Shown piece by piece: positions 9,335 to 18,858 of a stretch of DNA of 64,000 bases. A program made the translations under genes and the position numbers. Each line of letters opens with the position of its first letter. Positions within the stretch are counted from its first letter, which is position 1. The notes beneath the pieces were generated by a model. The model had not been told where the DNA came from. It searched no databases and saw only the letters and a program-made list of their open reading frames with translations. The stretch comes from B2-G16 sp964528085 (lineage in GTDB: Bacteria > Bipolaricaulota > Bipolaricaulia > UBA7950 > UBA9294): NCBI GenBank assembly GCA_964528085.1, contig CAZGRE010000001.1:1-64000 (forward strand), read 5' to 3'.

Positions 9335-10591
9335 CTAGACCCAGCCGCGGAGGCGCATCGCCTCGGCGACACGCTGGACCGCGACCATGTATGCGGCCGT
9401 CCGGTTGTCGACGTTCTGGCTGGAGGCCATCGAATGAACCTCGCGGAACGCGGAGGTCATCTTCTTCTTCAGCCGATCGTAGACCTCGTCGATCGTCCAG
9501 TAGTATCCGCCGATGTTCTGGACCCATTCGAAGTAGGAGACGGTCACACCCCCGGCGTTGCAGAGGAAGTCGGGAATCAGGTACTTCCCGTTCTTGTGAA
9601 GGATCTCGTCCGCCTCGGGTGTCGTCGGGCCGTTCGCCGCCTCGGCGATGATCTTTGCCTTGACGCTGGCGGCGTTGCTCTCTGTGATCACGTTCTCGAT
9701 CGCCGCCGGGATGAGGATATCGACGTCGAGCTCGAGGAGCTGATCGTTCGTCAACGGCTCCCCCCCTGCGAGGCCGCTGACCGACCCGGTCGAGCGCTTG
9801 TGCTCGAACGCCGCCTCCGGGTCTATCCCGGCCGGGTTGTAGACCCCGCCGCGCGAATCGCTAACGGCGACGACCTTGCTCCCGGCGAGCTCGCCCACTA
9901 GCTTCGCCGCGAAGTAGCCGGCGTTCCCATACCCCTGGACCGCCACCGTCGCCTTTTTAAGATCGATCCCGAGGACCTCGGCCGCCTCGATCACCGTGTA
10001 CACCGCCCCCCGAGCGGTGGCGTCGCCCCGGCCGAGCGAACCGCCGAGGGGGATCGGCTTTCCGGTGATCACACCGGGGGTGTTGTGCCCGACGATCGTC
10101 GAGTATTCGTCCATCATCCACGCCATGATCTGCGGCGTTGTGTAGACATCCGGGGCTGGGATGTCGCGCTCCGGTCCGATGAACCGGCCGATCGCCCGGA
10201 TGTATCCACGCGCAACCCGCTCCAGCTCACCGACGGAGAGCTCCTTCGGGTTGCAGATCACTCCTCCCTTCCCCCCGCCGTACGGGATACCGACGACGGC
10301 GCACTTCCATGTCATCCATGCCGCAAGGGCCTTCACCGTGTCGATCGTTTCATCGGGGTGGAAACGGAGCCCACCCTTCGTCGGGCCGAGCGCGTCGTTG
10401 TACTGGACACGGAACCCGGTGAACACCTTCGTCGTCCCATCGTCCAGCCTCACCGGGAAGTGAACCTCGAGGGTGCGCATCGGTTCACGGAGGACGGCGT
10501 GCACCTGCGGATCGAGGTCGAGCTTCTCCGCCGCCTTGTCCAGCTGCCGCTGTGAAATCTCAAACGGGTTCAATGTAGCCCCGTCGGTCAT
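9335..10591 (-). CDS. gdhA: Glutamate dehydrogenase (Glu/Leu/Phe/Val family)
   Basis: 418 residues. The catalytic signature [16 protein letters not shown] contains the conserved lysine, and a second lysine sits in [10 protein letters not shown]. The Rossmann domain has [19 protein letters not shown]. It interconverts glutamate with 2-oxoglutarate and ammonia, the hexameric NAD(P)-dependent type common in thermophiles. I chose ATG at 10591 because GGGAGG lies five bases upstream; a longer start at 10612 would overlap this ribosome site. It has its own promoter (10662-10689) and a leader with an inverted repeat. Cofactor preference cannot be read reliably from sequence. Confidence 0.95.
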   Translation of the reverse strand: MTDGATLNPFEISQRQLDKAAEKLDLDPQVHAVLREPMRTLEVHFPVRLDDGTTKVFTGFRVQYNDALGPTKGGLRFHPDETIDTVKALAAWMTWKCAVVGIPYGGGKGGVICNPKELSVGELERVARGYIRAIGRFIGPERDIPAPDVYTTPQIMAWMMDEYSTIVGHNTPGVITGKPIPLGGSLGRGDATARGAVYTVIEAAEVLGIDLKKATVAVQGYGNAGYFAAKLVGELAGSKVVAVSDSRGGVYNPAGIDPEAAFEHKRSTGSVSGLAGGEPLTNDQLLELDVDILIPAAIENVITESNAASVKAKIIAEAANGPTTPEADEILHKNGKYLIPDFLCNAGGVTVSYFEWVQNIGGYYWTIDEVYDRLKKKMTSAFREVHSMASSQNVDNRTAAYMVAVQRVAEAMRLRGWV

Positions 10592-10620
10592 TGGAACCTC
10601 CCAAACTAACAAGTGATCTA

Positions 10621-10654
10621 CCGTTCGGGGAACGGCGCTGCATCCACCGAACGG
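10621..10654. promoter_or_regulatory. Inverted repeat in the gdhA 5' leader
   Basis: CCGTTCGG (10621-10628) and CCGAACGG (10647-10654) are perfect inverted copies separated by 18 bases, inside the transcribed leader between the gdhA -10 box and start codon. It could be an RNA stem or a protein operator. No known family is recognised. Confidence 0.45.
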
Positions 10655-10661
10655 CGGCGAG

Positions 10662-10689
10662 ATTATACCCCCGGCGCGTGGGCGCGCAA
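10662..10689 (-). promoter_or_regulatory. gdhA promoter
   Basis: On the minus strand, TTGCGC (10684-10689), a 16-base spacer and a perfect TATAAT (10662-10667). The predicted transcription start is near 10655, giving a leader of about 65 nt. It lies just past the end of the purine nucleoside phosphorylase gene. Confidence 0.65.
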
Positions 10690-10695
10690 TGGCCC

Positions 10696-11541
10696 CTATC
10701 CGAGGGCGGAATCGGAGATTCGAGCGATGATCGCCATGAGGAGCCGGCGCATCTCCGCGCCCTTCCTCTTAGTCGTCTCGATCACCTCGGCGTGCGTCAA
10801 CCTCGCCTTCGGATCGACACCGGCGGCGAGGTTGGTGGCGATCGAGATCCCGAGGATCTCGATCCCGGCGTGAGCGGCGACGATCACCTCGGGGACGGTC
10901 GACATCCCGACGATGTCCGCGCCGAGCCTGGAAAACGCACGGATCTCAGCCGGGGTCTCATACGATGGGCCGAGGGTCGCGACGTACACCCCCTCCTTCA
11001 GCTCGATTCCCTCCTCGCGGGCGACCGATTTTGCCAGCTCGCGGAGGCGGGGGGTGTACGCCGCCGACATGTCTGGGAACCGGGGTCCGAGCTCGTCGAT
11101 GTTCGCTCCCCGGAGGGGGTTCTCCCCGAGCATGTTTATGTGATCGCTGATCAAGACGAGATCCCCGGCTGAAAGATCCGGGTTGATCGCGCCGGAGGCG
11201 TTGGTGACGATCAGGATCCTCACCCCGAGGAGGGCGAACAGCCGGGTGGCGAACGTCACCTCATCGAGGGTCCACCCCTCGTAGTAGTGAACCCGACCGC
11301 GCTGGATAATGACCGGTAGGTCCTCGATCCTCCCCACCCATATCTCACCGGCATGTCCGGCGACCGTCGGGCGCGGGAAGGCGGGGATCTCAGCCGTATC
11401 GATCGTCACCCCACCATCCGGGATCCCGAACGCCTCGGAAAGACCGGATCCGAGGGTGATCGCAACGACCGGGACCTCATCGATCCGCCTCCTTACGACG
11501 GCGGCCGCCTCCTTGACCTTCCTTAATCGATGATCTTCCAT
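10696..11541 (-). CDS. Purine nucleoside phosphorylase
   Basis: 281 residues of the trimeric PNP/MTAP family. Visible motifs are the phosphate loop [41 protein letters not shown] and [16 protein letters not shown]. It cleaves purine nucleosides with phosphate to base plus ribose-1-phosphate for salvage. The start at 11541 is chosen because AAGGAG lies six bases upstream; a longer frame to 11574 lacks one and runs into radA. It follows radA by 13 bp on the same strand, so it probably sits at the end of the clpC-radA transcript. Whether it prefers inosine/guanosine or methylthioadenosine cannot be settled from the motifs. Confidence 0.92.
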   Translation of the reverse strand: MEDHRLRKVKEAAAVVRRRIDEVPVVAITLGSGLSEAFGIPDGGVTIDTAEIPAFPRPTVAGHAGEIWVGRIEDLPVIIQRGRVHYYEGWTLDEVTFATRLFALLGVRILIVTNASGAINPDLSAGDLVLISDHINMLGENPLRGANIDELGPRFPDMSAAYTPRLRELAKSVAREEGIELKEGVYVATLGPSYETPAEIRAFSRLGADIVGMSTVPEVIVAAHAGIEILGISIATNLAAGVDPKARLTHAEVIETTKRKGAEMRRLLMAIIARISDSALG

Positions 11542-11554
11542 AATCAGCTCCTTG

Positions 11555-12895
11555 TCAGTCGAGTTCGAGCTCACCGATCGCCCGTTCGATCGAATCGACC
11601 GGGGTGACGTCGATCTCCCCCGGGGACCTACCCTTGAACGAGGAGGGGACGATGATCCGCTCGTAGCCCATCTTATCCGCCTCGCGGATCCGCTCGGAGA
11701 GCCTTCTCACCGGCCGGATCTCACCGGCGAGGCCTACCTCGCCGACGAGGGCCGTCCTCACCTTTATCGGCCGATCCCTCAGGCTCGATACGATCGCTGC
11801 GATCACACCGAGATCGGTCCCCCTCTCCCGGACCTCAAGCCCGCCGGCGATCGAAAGATACACGTCCGCTCCGCTGACGTTGATCGAAAGGCGTTTGTCG
11901 ATCACGGCGAGGAGGAGGAGGACGCGGTTCACGTCGAGTCCTGTGCATCTCCTCTGCGGGATCCCGTACCCTCCTGTCGGGGAGACGAGGGACTGGATCT
12001 CGACGAGGATCGGCCTCGTCCCCTCGAGGATCGGAACGACGGCGGTCCCGGGACGGGGCTCGCCCCCTATATCATCGAGGAAGAAGCCGGACGGGTTATC
12101 GACCTCACGGAGGCCTCCTTCGGTCATCTTGAAGACGGCGACCTCGTTCGTCGCACCGAACCGGTTCTTCACCGAGCGGATGATCCTTAGATCCTCGGCG
12201 CGGCTCCCCTCCATGTAGACGGCGGCGTCGACCAGATGCTCGACCGTCTTCGGACCGGCGAACGCCCCCTCCTTCGTTATGTGCCCGACGAGGAACGTCG
12301 CCATCCCGCGCGCCTTGGCGAGCTTGGCTATCTCGCTGCTGACCGCACGGAGCTGGCGGAGGCTACCGGCGACCCCCTCGGTGCTCGGGCTTTTGACCGT
12401 CTGGATCGAGTCGATGATCAGGACGGAGGGGTCGAGCCTCTCGATCGCCGCCGATATCCGACCGAGCGCCTGCTCGGAGAGTACGAACAGCTCGTCGCTT
12501 TCTATCCCGAGCCGATCGGCGCGGAGCTTCACCTGCCCCCCCGACTCCTCCCCGGATACGTATAGGACCTTCCCGCAGCGACCGGCGAGGGAATCGGCGA
12601 GCTGGAGGAGGAGGGTCGACTTCCCGATCCCGGGCTCCCCCCCGAACAGGATCACCCCTCCCGGGACGAGCCCCCCGCCCAACAGGCGATCGAACTCAGG
12701 GAATCCTGAAGGGATCCGCTCAAGCTCGGTGAGATCGATCTTCGTGATCGCGCGCAGTTCCTCGCCGAGCCACGAGGAATCCTCCTTTTCGGCAGCGGTC
12801 GACTCCTCGACGAGCGAATCCCACGCCCCGCAGTTCGGACAGCGGCCGTACCACTTCACCGAGCGGTAGCCGCATTCGCTGCAGACAAACGGCAT
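11555..12895 (-). CDS. radA: DNA repair protein RadA (Sms)
   Basis: 446 residues. N-terminal zinc finger (CSECGYRSVKWYGRCPNCGAW), RecA-like ATPase with Walker A GGEPGIGKST, the RadA-specific KNRFG motif (VKNRFGATNEV), and a C-terminal Lon-protease-like domain (GGYGIPQRRCTGLDVNR... GEIRPV). It promotes branch migration in recombination. ATG at 12895 has GGAAGG six bases upstream; the in-frame TTG two codons earlier is less likely. It starts right after the clpC stop, repeating the clpC-radA neighbourhood known from Firmicutes. Confidence 0.96.
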   Translation of the reverse strand: MPFVCSECGYRSVKWYGRCPNCGAWDSLVEESTAAEKEDSSWLGEELRAITKIDLTELERIPSGFPEFDRLLGGGLVPGGVILFGGEPGIGKSTLLLQLADSLAGRCGKVLYVSGEESGGQVKLRADRLGIESDELFVLSEQALGRISAAIERLDPSVLIIDSIQTVKSPSTEGVAGSLRQLRAVSSEIAKLAKARGMATFLVGHITKEGAFAGPKTVEHLVDAAVYMEGSRAEDLRIIRSVKNRFGATNEVAVFKMTEGGLREVDNPSGFFLDDIGGEPRPGTAVVPILEGTRPILVEIQSLVSPTGGYGIPQRRCTGLDVNRVLLLLAVIDKRLSINVSGADVYLSIAGGLEVRERGTDLGVIAAIVSSLRDRPIKVRTALVGEVGLAGEIRPVRRLSERIREADKMGYERIIVPSSFKGRSPGEIDVTPVDSIERAIGELELD

Positions 12896-12897
12896 GT

Positions 12898-15318
12898 TCA
12901 ACCTTCCGCTTCGAATCGGAGCTCATCCCCGTCCGCCGTCGCCGTGACGTGCGAGCCCGGGGGGAAGGTCCCGAGGAGGATCTCTTCGGAGATCGGATTC
13001 TCGATCAGCCGCTCGATCGTCCGGCGCATCGGCCGCGCCCCGTACTTGGAGTCGTACCCCTTCTCGATCAGAAGATCCCAGGCCGAATCGTCGAGATCGA
13101 ACGAGATGTCCCGCTCGTCCTTCAGGCGCTTCCGCAGCTCGTCGACCATCAGCTTGGCTATTTTCTTCACCTGCTCGCGGTTCAGCTCGTGGAAGACGAT
13201 GATGTCATCGAGCCGGTTTAGGAACTCCGGCCGGAAGACCTTCCTCACCTCGCTGATGACGCGGCCCTTCATGTCCTGATAGGATTCCTCCGATCCCTCA
13301 TCGGCGTCGGTGAATCCGAGGGTGTCGTGCGCGGCGATCAGGTCGCTCCCCACGTTCGAGGTCATGATGAGGACGGCGTTTCTGAAATCGACGCGCCGCC
13401 CCTGCGAGTCGGTGAGGATCCCGTCCTCCATCACCTGCAGCAGAATGTTGAACACGTCGCGGTGCGCCTTCTCGATCTCGTCGAACAGGACGACCGAGTA
13501 CGGGCGGTGCCTCACCTTCTCGGTCAGCTCACCCGCCTCCTCGTAGCCGACGTAACCGGGAGGGGCGCCGACGAGGCGGGAGACGGAGAACCGCTCCATG
13601 TACTCCGACATGTCGACCCGGATCAGGGCGTCCTCGTCACCGAACAGGAACTCGGCCAGGGTCTTGGAGAGCTCGGTCTTCCCCACCCCGGTAGGGCCGA
13701 GGAACATGAACACCCCGACCGGCCGACGCGGGTTCTTCACCCCGGCGTAGGCGCGGCGGATCGAGCGGGAGACGGCCCGGACCGCCTCCTCCTGCGCGAT
13801 CAGCCGCTCGTGGATCTTCTCCTCCATGTTGACGAGCCGGACGGTCTCCTCCTCCTCGACGTGCCCGATCGGGACCCCTGTCCAGATCGAGACCATCCGC
13901 GCGATGTCCCGGCCGGTCGCCTGGAGGTCGTTCGCTTCGTACTCGGAGTCGCTCATCTCCTCAATCTCCTCGAGGAGCTTCTGCTTCTGATCGCGGAGGC
14001 GGGCGGCCGTCTCGTAGTCCTGCTTGCTGACCGCCTCGCGCTCCTGCTCGTCGAGCTCATCGACCCGCTCCATCATCTCGCGGACCTCATCCGGTATCCG
14101 CGTCCGCTGCAGCTTGATCCTCGCCGCCGTCTCGTCGATCAGATCGATCGCCTTGTCGGGGAGGAACTGATCGGTCACGTAGCGATCGGAGAGGCGGGCC
14201 GCCTGGTAGAGGGCGTCGTCGGTGATCTTCACCCCGTGGTGCGCCTCGTACCGGGGACGGAGCCCTTTTAAGATCTTCACCGTCTCCTCGACCGTTGGCT
14301 CCTCGACGAAGATCGTCTTGAACCTCCGCTTCAGTGCCGGGTCCTTCTCGATCGATTTCCGGTACTCGTCCGGGGTCGCCGTCCCGATGCATTGGATCGC
14401 GCCGGAGGCGAGCGGCGGCTTCAGGATCGAGGAGGCGTCGATCGCCCCCTCCGCCCCGCCGGCCCCGACGACGGTCTGCAGCTCATCGATAAACAGGATG
14501 ATGTCGTCGGAGGTGGCGACCTGATCGATCAGCGCCTTCAGCCGCTGCTCGAACTCGCCGCGGTACTTCGTCCCGGCGACGACCGACGCCATGTCGAGCT
14601 CAAGGATCTCCTTCGATCTGAGAATCGCCGGGACGTCGCCGGAGGCTATCCTCTGGGCGAGCCCCTCCACGATCGCCGTCTTCCCGACCCCGGACTCGCC
14701 GATCAGGGCGGGGTTGTTCTTCTTCCGCCTCGTCAACGTCTGGATGATCCTCTCCATCTCCTCCTCGCGGCCGATCACCGGGTCGAGGTTCCCCGCCGCC
14801 GCCTCCTCGACGAGGTTCCGGCTGAATTCGATCAGGCTCCCCTTCCGCTGCTGCTGCCGCCGCGCCGCCCTGATCGTCATCCCCAGGCCGGTCGGAGGGA
14901 GGAAGTAGGCGCGGACCTTGGCGAGGTCGACCCCGAGGTGCTGGAGGATCGTCGCGCCCGTCCCCTCCCCCTCGCGGAGCATCCCCATCAGGAGGTGCTC
15001 GGGTCGGATCGTGCTCTGACCGGAGCGCCGGGCCTCCTCGAACCCCATCTTCATCACGCGCTTCAGGCGCGGGGTCGGCTCGAGGTCATCGGCCGAGAGG
15101 GGGACCTCCCCCCTCCCCTTCTCCTCCTCGAGGAACGAAGCGACCTTCTCGTAGGTGACCCCGTGCGTGGTCAAGAAGCGATAGACGTCGCTGCCCGCGA
15201 TCTTCAAGAAGGCGAGGAGGAGGTGTTCGGTCCCAACGTAGCTGTGCCGCCACTCCTCCGCCTCTTCCTGGGCGATCGCAATAATCTCCATCGACTCACG
15301 CGAGAACCGATCGTACAT
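12898..15318 (-). CDS. clpC: ATP-dependent Clp protease ATP-binding subunit ClpC
   Basis: 806 residues. Two Clp_N repeats at the N terminus (FSRESMEIIAIAQEEAEEWRHSYVGTEHLL), AAA module 1 (GESGVGKTA), a middle UVR-like coiled coil (DYETAARLRDQKQKLLEEIEEM), AAA module 2 (GPTGVGKTEL) and a C-terminal D2-small domain. This is the ClpC-type Hsp100 unfoldase that feeds ClpP; clpP and the mcsA/mcsB adaptors are not adjacent. ATG at 15318 follows GAGGGAG by five bases and gives the canonical N terminus; a longer frame to 15366 has no support. Its own promoter is at 15349-15376, and no CtsR site is recognised. Confidence 0.95.
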   Translation of the reverse strand: MYDRFSRESMEIIAIAQEEAEEWRHSYVGTEHLLLAFLKIAGSDVYRFLTTHGVTYEKVASFLEEEKGRGEVPLSADDLEPTPRLKRVMKMGFEEARRSGQSTIRPEHLLMGMLREGEGTGATILQHLGVDLAKVRAYFLPPTGLGMTIRAARRQQQRKGSLIEFSRNLVEEAAAGNLDPVIGREEEMERIIQTLTRRKKNNPALIGESGVGKTAIVEGLAQRIASGDVPAILRSKEILELDMASVVAGTKYRGEFEQRLKALIDQVATSDDIILFIDELQTVVGAGGAEGAIDASSILKPPLASGAIQCIGTATPDEYRKSIEKDPALKRRFKTIFVEEPTVEETVKILKGLRPRYEAHHGVKITDDALYQAARLSDRYVTDQFLPDKAIDLIDETAARIKLQRTRIPDEVREMMERVDELDEQEREAVSKQDYETAARLRDQKQKLLEEIEEMSDSEYEANDLQATGRDIARMVSIWTGVPIGHVEEEETVRLVNMEEKIHERLIAQEEAVRAVSRSIRRAYAGVKNPRRPVGVFMFLGPTGVGKTELSKTLAEFLFGDEDALIRVDMSEYMERFSVSRLVGAPPGYVGYEEAGELTEKVRHRPYSVVLFDEIEKAHRDVFNILLQVMEDGILTDSQGRRVDFRNAVLIMTSNVGSDLIAAHDTLGFTDADEGSEESYQDMKGRVISEVRKVFRPEFLNRLDDIIVFHELNREQVKKIAKLMVDELRKRLKDERDISFDLDDSAWDLLIEKGYDSKYGARPMRRTIERLIENPISEEILLGTFPPGSHVTATADGDELRFEAEG

Positions 15319-15348
15319 ACCCACTCCCTCACCGCTCGATCGAACAAG

Positions 15349-15376
15349 AGTATATCGGGCCGCCATACGGCGGCAA
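15349..15376 (-). promoter_or_regulatory. clpC promoter
   Basis: Minus strand TTGCCG (15371-15376), a 16-base spacer and TATACT (15349-15354). The transcription start would be near 15342, about 24 nt before the clpC ATG. Confidence 0.55.
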
Positions 15377-15381
15377 CCGGC

Positions 15382-15936
15382 CTAGACACGATTGAAGCGC
15401 TCCATCACCGCTTCGATCTCCGCCTCGCGGAAGAGGGCTATCGCCTCCGCCGCTCGCTCGAGGACAGGGAGGATCCTCTCCCATTCATCTTGACTGAACC
15501 GCTCGAGGACGAACTCCCTCCCCGGGAGAGCCCTCCCTTCGACCTCGATACCGACCTTCAGGCGGGGGATCTCCTCGGTCCCGAGCGCACGGATCACCGA
15601 ACGGACCCCCTTGTGGGTCCCGGCTCCGCCGGAGGGACGGATCTTCATCCTCCCGAGAGGAAGGTCGAGATCGTCGTGGACGATCAGCGCATCGGAGGTG
15701 GGGATCCCGTACCTAGCGAGGACCCCCCTCACGACCGGACCGCTCTCGTTCATGTAGGAGAGCGGCTTCACGAGAAGGAGATCCCCCTCACGGTAGACGA
15801 GTCCCCCCTCCTCGAGATACCCCTTCGCCGATAGGCGATTCAACCGGCGATACAGATCGATCACCTGGAAGCCGACGTTGTGCCGCGTCAGGGCGTAATC
15901 GAGGCCGGGGTTCCCTAACCCGAAGACGGCCTTCAA
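15382..15936 (-). CDS. pth: Peptidyl-tRNA hydrolase
   Basis: 184 residues. FGLGNPGLDYALTRHNVGFQVID carries the conserved Asn and catalytic His of Pth, and SYMNESGPVV and VHDDLDLPLGRMKIRPSGGAGTHKG follow with the expected Asp and Gly-rich motifs. It recycles peptidyl-tRNAs released from stalled ribosomes. The start is TTG immediately after the rplY stop (TAGTTG), with GGAGAAGGG inside the end of rplY as the ribosome site. The order glmU-prs-rplY-pth matches Bacillus. Confidence 0.96.
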   Translation of the reverse strand: MKAVFGLGNPGLDYALTRHNVGFQVIDLYRRLNRLSAKGYLEEGGLVYREGDLLLVKPLSYMNESGPVVRGVLARYGIPTSDALIVHDDLDLPLGRMKIRPSGGAGTHKGVRSVIRALGTEEIPRLKVGIEVEGRALPGREFVLERFSQDEWERILPVLERAAEAIALFREAEIEAVMERFNRV

Positions 15937-16587
15937 CTACCCTTCTCCTTCGCCCTCCGTCTCCTCGGCCACGGCCTCCTCCTCACCCTCGACTGCTTCC
16001 TCCACCTCGACCGCTTCCTCCTCGGCCTCGGCTGCGGCGTAGCCGCGCGGGGCGATCACGGTGACGATCGTCCGCTCCGGAGGGAGGAGCGGCTCGACTT
16101 CCCCGAAGTCGATGTCGGAGATGCGGACCGACTCGCCGAGATCGAGATTCGAGACGTCGATCGTTATCAGATGCGGGATATCCTTGGGGAGGCCGTGCAC
16201 GCGGATGGTGTTGAACTGGAGGTTCAGGATCCCGCCTGCTTTCACCCCCGGCGACTCACCGACCGTCCTCACCGGAACGTGGAGCTTGAGCGGGACACCG
16301 ACCTCGGGATGGTAGAAATCGACGTGGAGCGGCTCGTCCGTGACCGGGTCGTAGTCGACCGCCTTCAAGAAGACGTCGACGTCGCGCCCCTTCTTCCCCC
16401 CGTCGATCGACAGGTTGATCCGGGAGCTCCGCGTTATCTGGGAGAAGAGCCCCATCAACTCGCGCCTCTCAATGGCGATCGGGAGCGACTCGATCGCCGG
16501 CCCGTAGACCACCCCCGGGACGAACCCCTCCCTGCGCAGCGCGTTCGCCTTCCCCGGCTTCCTTTCCTTGACCTTTAATGTGTGCAT
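15937..16587 (-). CDS. rplY: Ribosomal protein L25 (CTC/TL5 form)
   Basis: 216 residues, the long CTC/TL5 form: an N-terminal 5S-rRNA-binding L25 domain (KVKERKPGKANALRREGFVPGVVYGP), a C-terminal beta domain, and an acidic Glu/Ala tail. It binds 5S rRNA at the central protuberance. AGGAG precedes the ATG. It lies 13 bp downstream of prs and directly abuts pth on the same strand. Confidence 0.96.
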   Translation of the reverse strand: MHTLKVKERKPGKANALRREGFVPGVVYGPAIESLPIAIERRELMGLFSQITRSSRINLSIDGGKKGRDVDVFLKAVDYDPVTDEPLHVDFYHPEVGVPLKLHVPVRTVGESPGVKAGGILNLQFNTIRVHGLPKDIPHLITIDVSNLDLGESVRISDIDFGEVEPLLPPERTIVTVIAPRGYAAAEAEEEAVEVEEAVEGEEEAVAEETEGEGEG

Positions 16588-16600
16588 TTTTTCTCCTGGC

Positions 16601-17557
16601 TCAATAGTGAGGGAAGAGGTGACTCACCGACTTGTACTCGAAGATACGGTGAATGGTCTTAGCGAGGTGTTCGCCAACGGAGATATAGTCGACGATCCCA
16701 CTCCTCTCGGCCTCTTCCCGAAATATGGTATTGGTTACGACGACCCGTTTCAAGGGGGATTCGGCGAGCCTCTCTATCGCGTCGCCGGAGAAGATCCCGT
16801 GGGTGCAGTAGGCGATCACCTCAAGAGCACCGCAGTCGATCAAGGTCTCGGCCGCGTTCCGGAGGGTCTTCCCCGAGGAGAGGATGTCGTCGATCAGGAT
16901 CGCACGCTTCCGATCGACATCGCCGATCACGTTCATCACCTCGACATCCGAGCCGTCCCGCGTCCGTCGCTTCTCGAGGATCGCAAGCGGGAGATCGAGC
17001 CGCTCTGCGACCATCCGAGCGCGGACCGCTCCGCCAGCGTCCGGGGAGACGATGACCGTATCGGAGAGGTCGCTGAAGGAGCGCTTGACGTGCTCAGCGA
17101 ATATCCAATCGGAACGGAGGTTGTCGACCGGGATGTTGAAGAACCCCTGGATCTGACCGGCGTGGAGATCCATCGTCAGGACGCGATCAGCGCCGGTGAC
17201 CTCGATCAGATTGGCGACGAGCCGGGCGGAGATCGGGACCCGGCCGGTGTGCTTCCGGTCCTGACGGGCATAACCGTAGTACGGTATGACCGCGATCACC
17301 TTCCGCGCCGATGCGCGGCGGAGGGCGTCGATGATCAGAAGGAGCTCGATCAGGTTGTCGTTCACCGGAGGGGAAGTCGGCTGGATGACGAAGACGTCTG
17401 CCCCACGGACCGTCTCCATGATCCGCACCCGCACCTCACCGTCGCTGAACCGGCCGACCTCGGCGTCGCAGAGCGGGATCCCGAGCGCACGGGATATCTC
17501 ATCCGCCAGGCCAGGATTGGCGTTCCCCGCCAGAAGCTTAAGCTTCTTCCCGATCAT
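16601..17557 (-). CDS. prs: Ribose-phosphate pyrophosphokinase
   Basis: 318 residues, standard class I length. [19 protein letters not shown] at the N terminus, the PRPP synthetase signature [17 protein letters not shown], and the PRPP loop [14 protein letters not shown] are visible. It makes PRPP from ribose-5-phosphate and ATP for nucleotide, His and Trp synthesis. ATG at 17557 follows AAGGAGG by four bases and overlaps the glmU end by 20 bp; the longer frame to 17626 is rejected. Part of glmU-prs-rplY-pth. Confidence 0.96.
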   Translation of the reverse strand: MIGKKLKLLAGNANPGLADEISRALGIPLCDAEVGRFSDGEVRVRIMETVRGADVFVIQPTSPPVNDNLIELLLIIDALRRASARKVIAVIPYYGYARQDRKHTGRVPISARLVANLIEVTGADRVLTMDLHAGQIQGFFNIPVDNLRSDWIFAEHVKRSFSDLSDTVIVSPDAGGAVRARMVAERLDLPLAILEKRRTRDGSDVEVMNVIGDVDRKRAILIDDILSSGKTLRNAAETLIDCGALEVIAYCTHGIFSGDAIERLAESPLKRVVVTNTIFREEAERSGIVDYISVGEHLAKTIHRIFEYKSVSHLFPHY

Positions 17558-18743
17558 CCTTCCTCCTTCTCCTCTCCTTGACCACCTGCCGGGCCCGTCC
17601 GAAGGCGAGCCTGTTCGGCGGGACATCGTCGGTTATCGTCGAGCCGGCGGCGACGATCGCCCCTTTCCCGATCCTGACCGGCGCGACGAGGGAGGCGTTC
17701 GATCCGATGAACGCCCCCTCTTCGATGACCGTCCGGTTCTTCCTCACCCCATCGTAGTTGCAGGTGATCGTCCCGGCTCCGATGTTCGCCCCCTCCCCGA
17801 CCTCGGCGTCGCCGATATAGGCGAGATGCCCAGCCTTCACCCCGCGGCCGAGGCGGGCCGCCTTCACCTCGACGAAGTTCCCGACCCTCGCCTCCGGGCC
17901 GACGTCCGCCCCCGGCCGGAGATGGGCATACGGCCCGATCGATGATCCCCGCCTGACCCGGGCCCCCTCGACGACCGAATAGCGGAGGACGCTCCCCTCC
18001 TCGATCATGGAGTCCTCGATGAACGCGTCCGGGCCGATCGTGCAATCAGGGCCGATCCGGGTCGCACCGCGCAGATGCACCCCGGGGAAGAGGACGGTCC
18101 CCGCCTCGACGAGGGCGTCCTCATCGACGTAGATCCGCCCTGGGTCGACGATTGAGACACCGCCTTCAAGGAGGGAATCGATCCTCCGGCGGCGCGCGAT
18201 CGAAACGATCCGCGGAAGATCACGCAGACCGGAGGGGCGGAGCGCCTCGTCGGAAGGGACGATGGAGACAGCCTTGCCCTCCCCTCCCGCCGCCTCGTAC
18301 CGCTCAACGATCGACTCGAACCTGAACGGGGGATCATTCAGCGCGGCCGTCAGCGCATCGACGAGGGGGGCGTCCCCGCGGGAGAGGAAGAGGGGGCCAC
18401 CACAGAGAATGGTCCCTTCCAAAGGGTCGAAGCGGTCGATCAACGCCATGATCGATCCCGGCCTGAGGAGGGGGAGATCACCGGCCGCGCCGAGGACCGC
18501 CTTCGCGCGGTCCAGCCGCTCGATCACCCCAGCATCCGGAGCGAGGACCTCGATCGATCCTCTCTCCGCTTCGGCTCTAAGCCGGGGGATGTCCGTGACG
18601 AGGAGGATCCGCTCGATCCCCCCGCCCCGAAGGGCGCGGATCGTCCGCTCGAAGACGGGGACCCCTAGGACGAGGAGGGAGAAGGGATCAGGCTTGACCC
18701 CTCCCAACGCAAAAACGAAGGCGACGACATCCCGCGGTTTCAT
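17538..18743 (-). CDS. glmU: GlmU-like bifunctional protein with degenerate uridyltransferase domain
   Basis: 401 residues. The C-terminal left-handed beta-helix acetyltransferase half is intact: [51 protein letters not shown] and [21 protein letters not shown] match GlmU. The N-terminal half is short and lacks the nucleotidyltransferase signature LAAGxGTRM...PK; the equivalent region reads [20 protein letters not shown] trace of the fold remains ([25 protein letters not shown]). It should acetylate glucosamine-1-phosphate but probably cannot itself make UDP-GlcNAc. ATG at 18743 has a promoter just upstream; an alternative start at 18785 would overlap the -35 box. Leads the glmU-prs-rplY-pth unit. 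Confidence 0.82.
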   Translation of the reverse strand: MKPRDVVAFVFALGGVKPDPFSLLVLGVPVFERTIRALRGGGIERILLVTDIPRLRAEAERGSIEVLAPDAGVIERLDRAKAVLGAAGDLPLLRPGSIMALIDRFDPLEGTILCGGPLFLSRGDAPLVDALTAALNDPPFRFESIVERYEAAGGEGKAVSIVPSDEALRPSGLRDLPRIVSIARRRRIDSLLEGGVSIVDPGRIYVDEDALVEAGTVLFPGVHLRGATRIGPDCTIGPDAFIEDSMIEEGSVLRYSVVEGARVRRGSSIGPYAHLRPGADVGPEARVGNFVEVKAARLGRGVKAGHLAYIGDAEVGEGANIGAGTITCNYDGVRKNRTVIEEGAFIGSNASLVAPVRIGKGAIVAAGSTITDDVPPNRLAFGRARQVVKERRRRKDDREEA

Positions 18744-18755
18744 CCTAATGAGCGG

Positions 18756-18785
18756 ATGATACGTCAGCCGGACGAGCCCCATCAA
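18756..18785 (-). promoter_or_regulatory. glmU promoter
   Basis: Minus strand TTGATG (18780-18785), an 18-base spacer and TATCAT (18756-18761). The predicted start of transcription is near 18749, only about six bases before the glmU ATG at 18743. Confidence 0.5.
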
Positions 18786-18796
18786 CCCCCGTTCCG

Positions 18797-18826
18797 TTGC
18801 GGAAAGGAGGGCCAGGCCCTTATACT
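18797..18826 (+). promoter_or_regulatory. trpS promoter
   Basis: TTGCGG (18797-18802), an 18-base spacer and TATACT (18821-18826), with transcription expected from about 18833. There is no room for a T-box leader or terminator before trpS. Confidence 0.5.
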
Positions 18827-18858
18827 ACATCCATTCTCGATTCCAGGGGGTGACCAGG

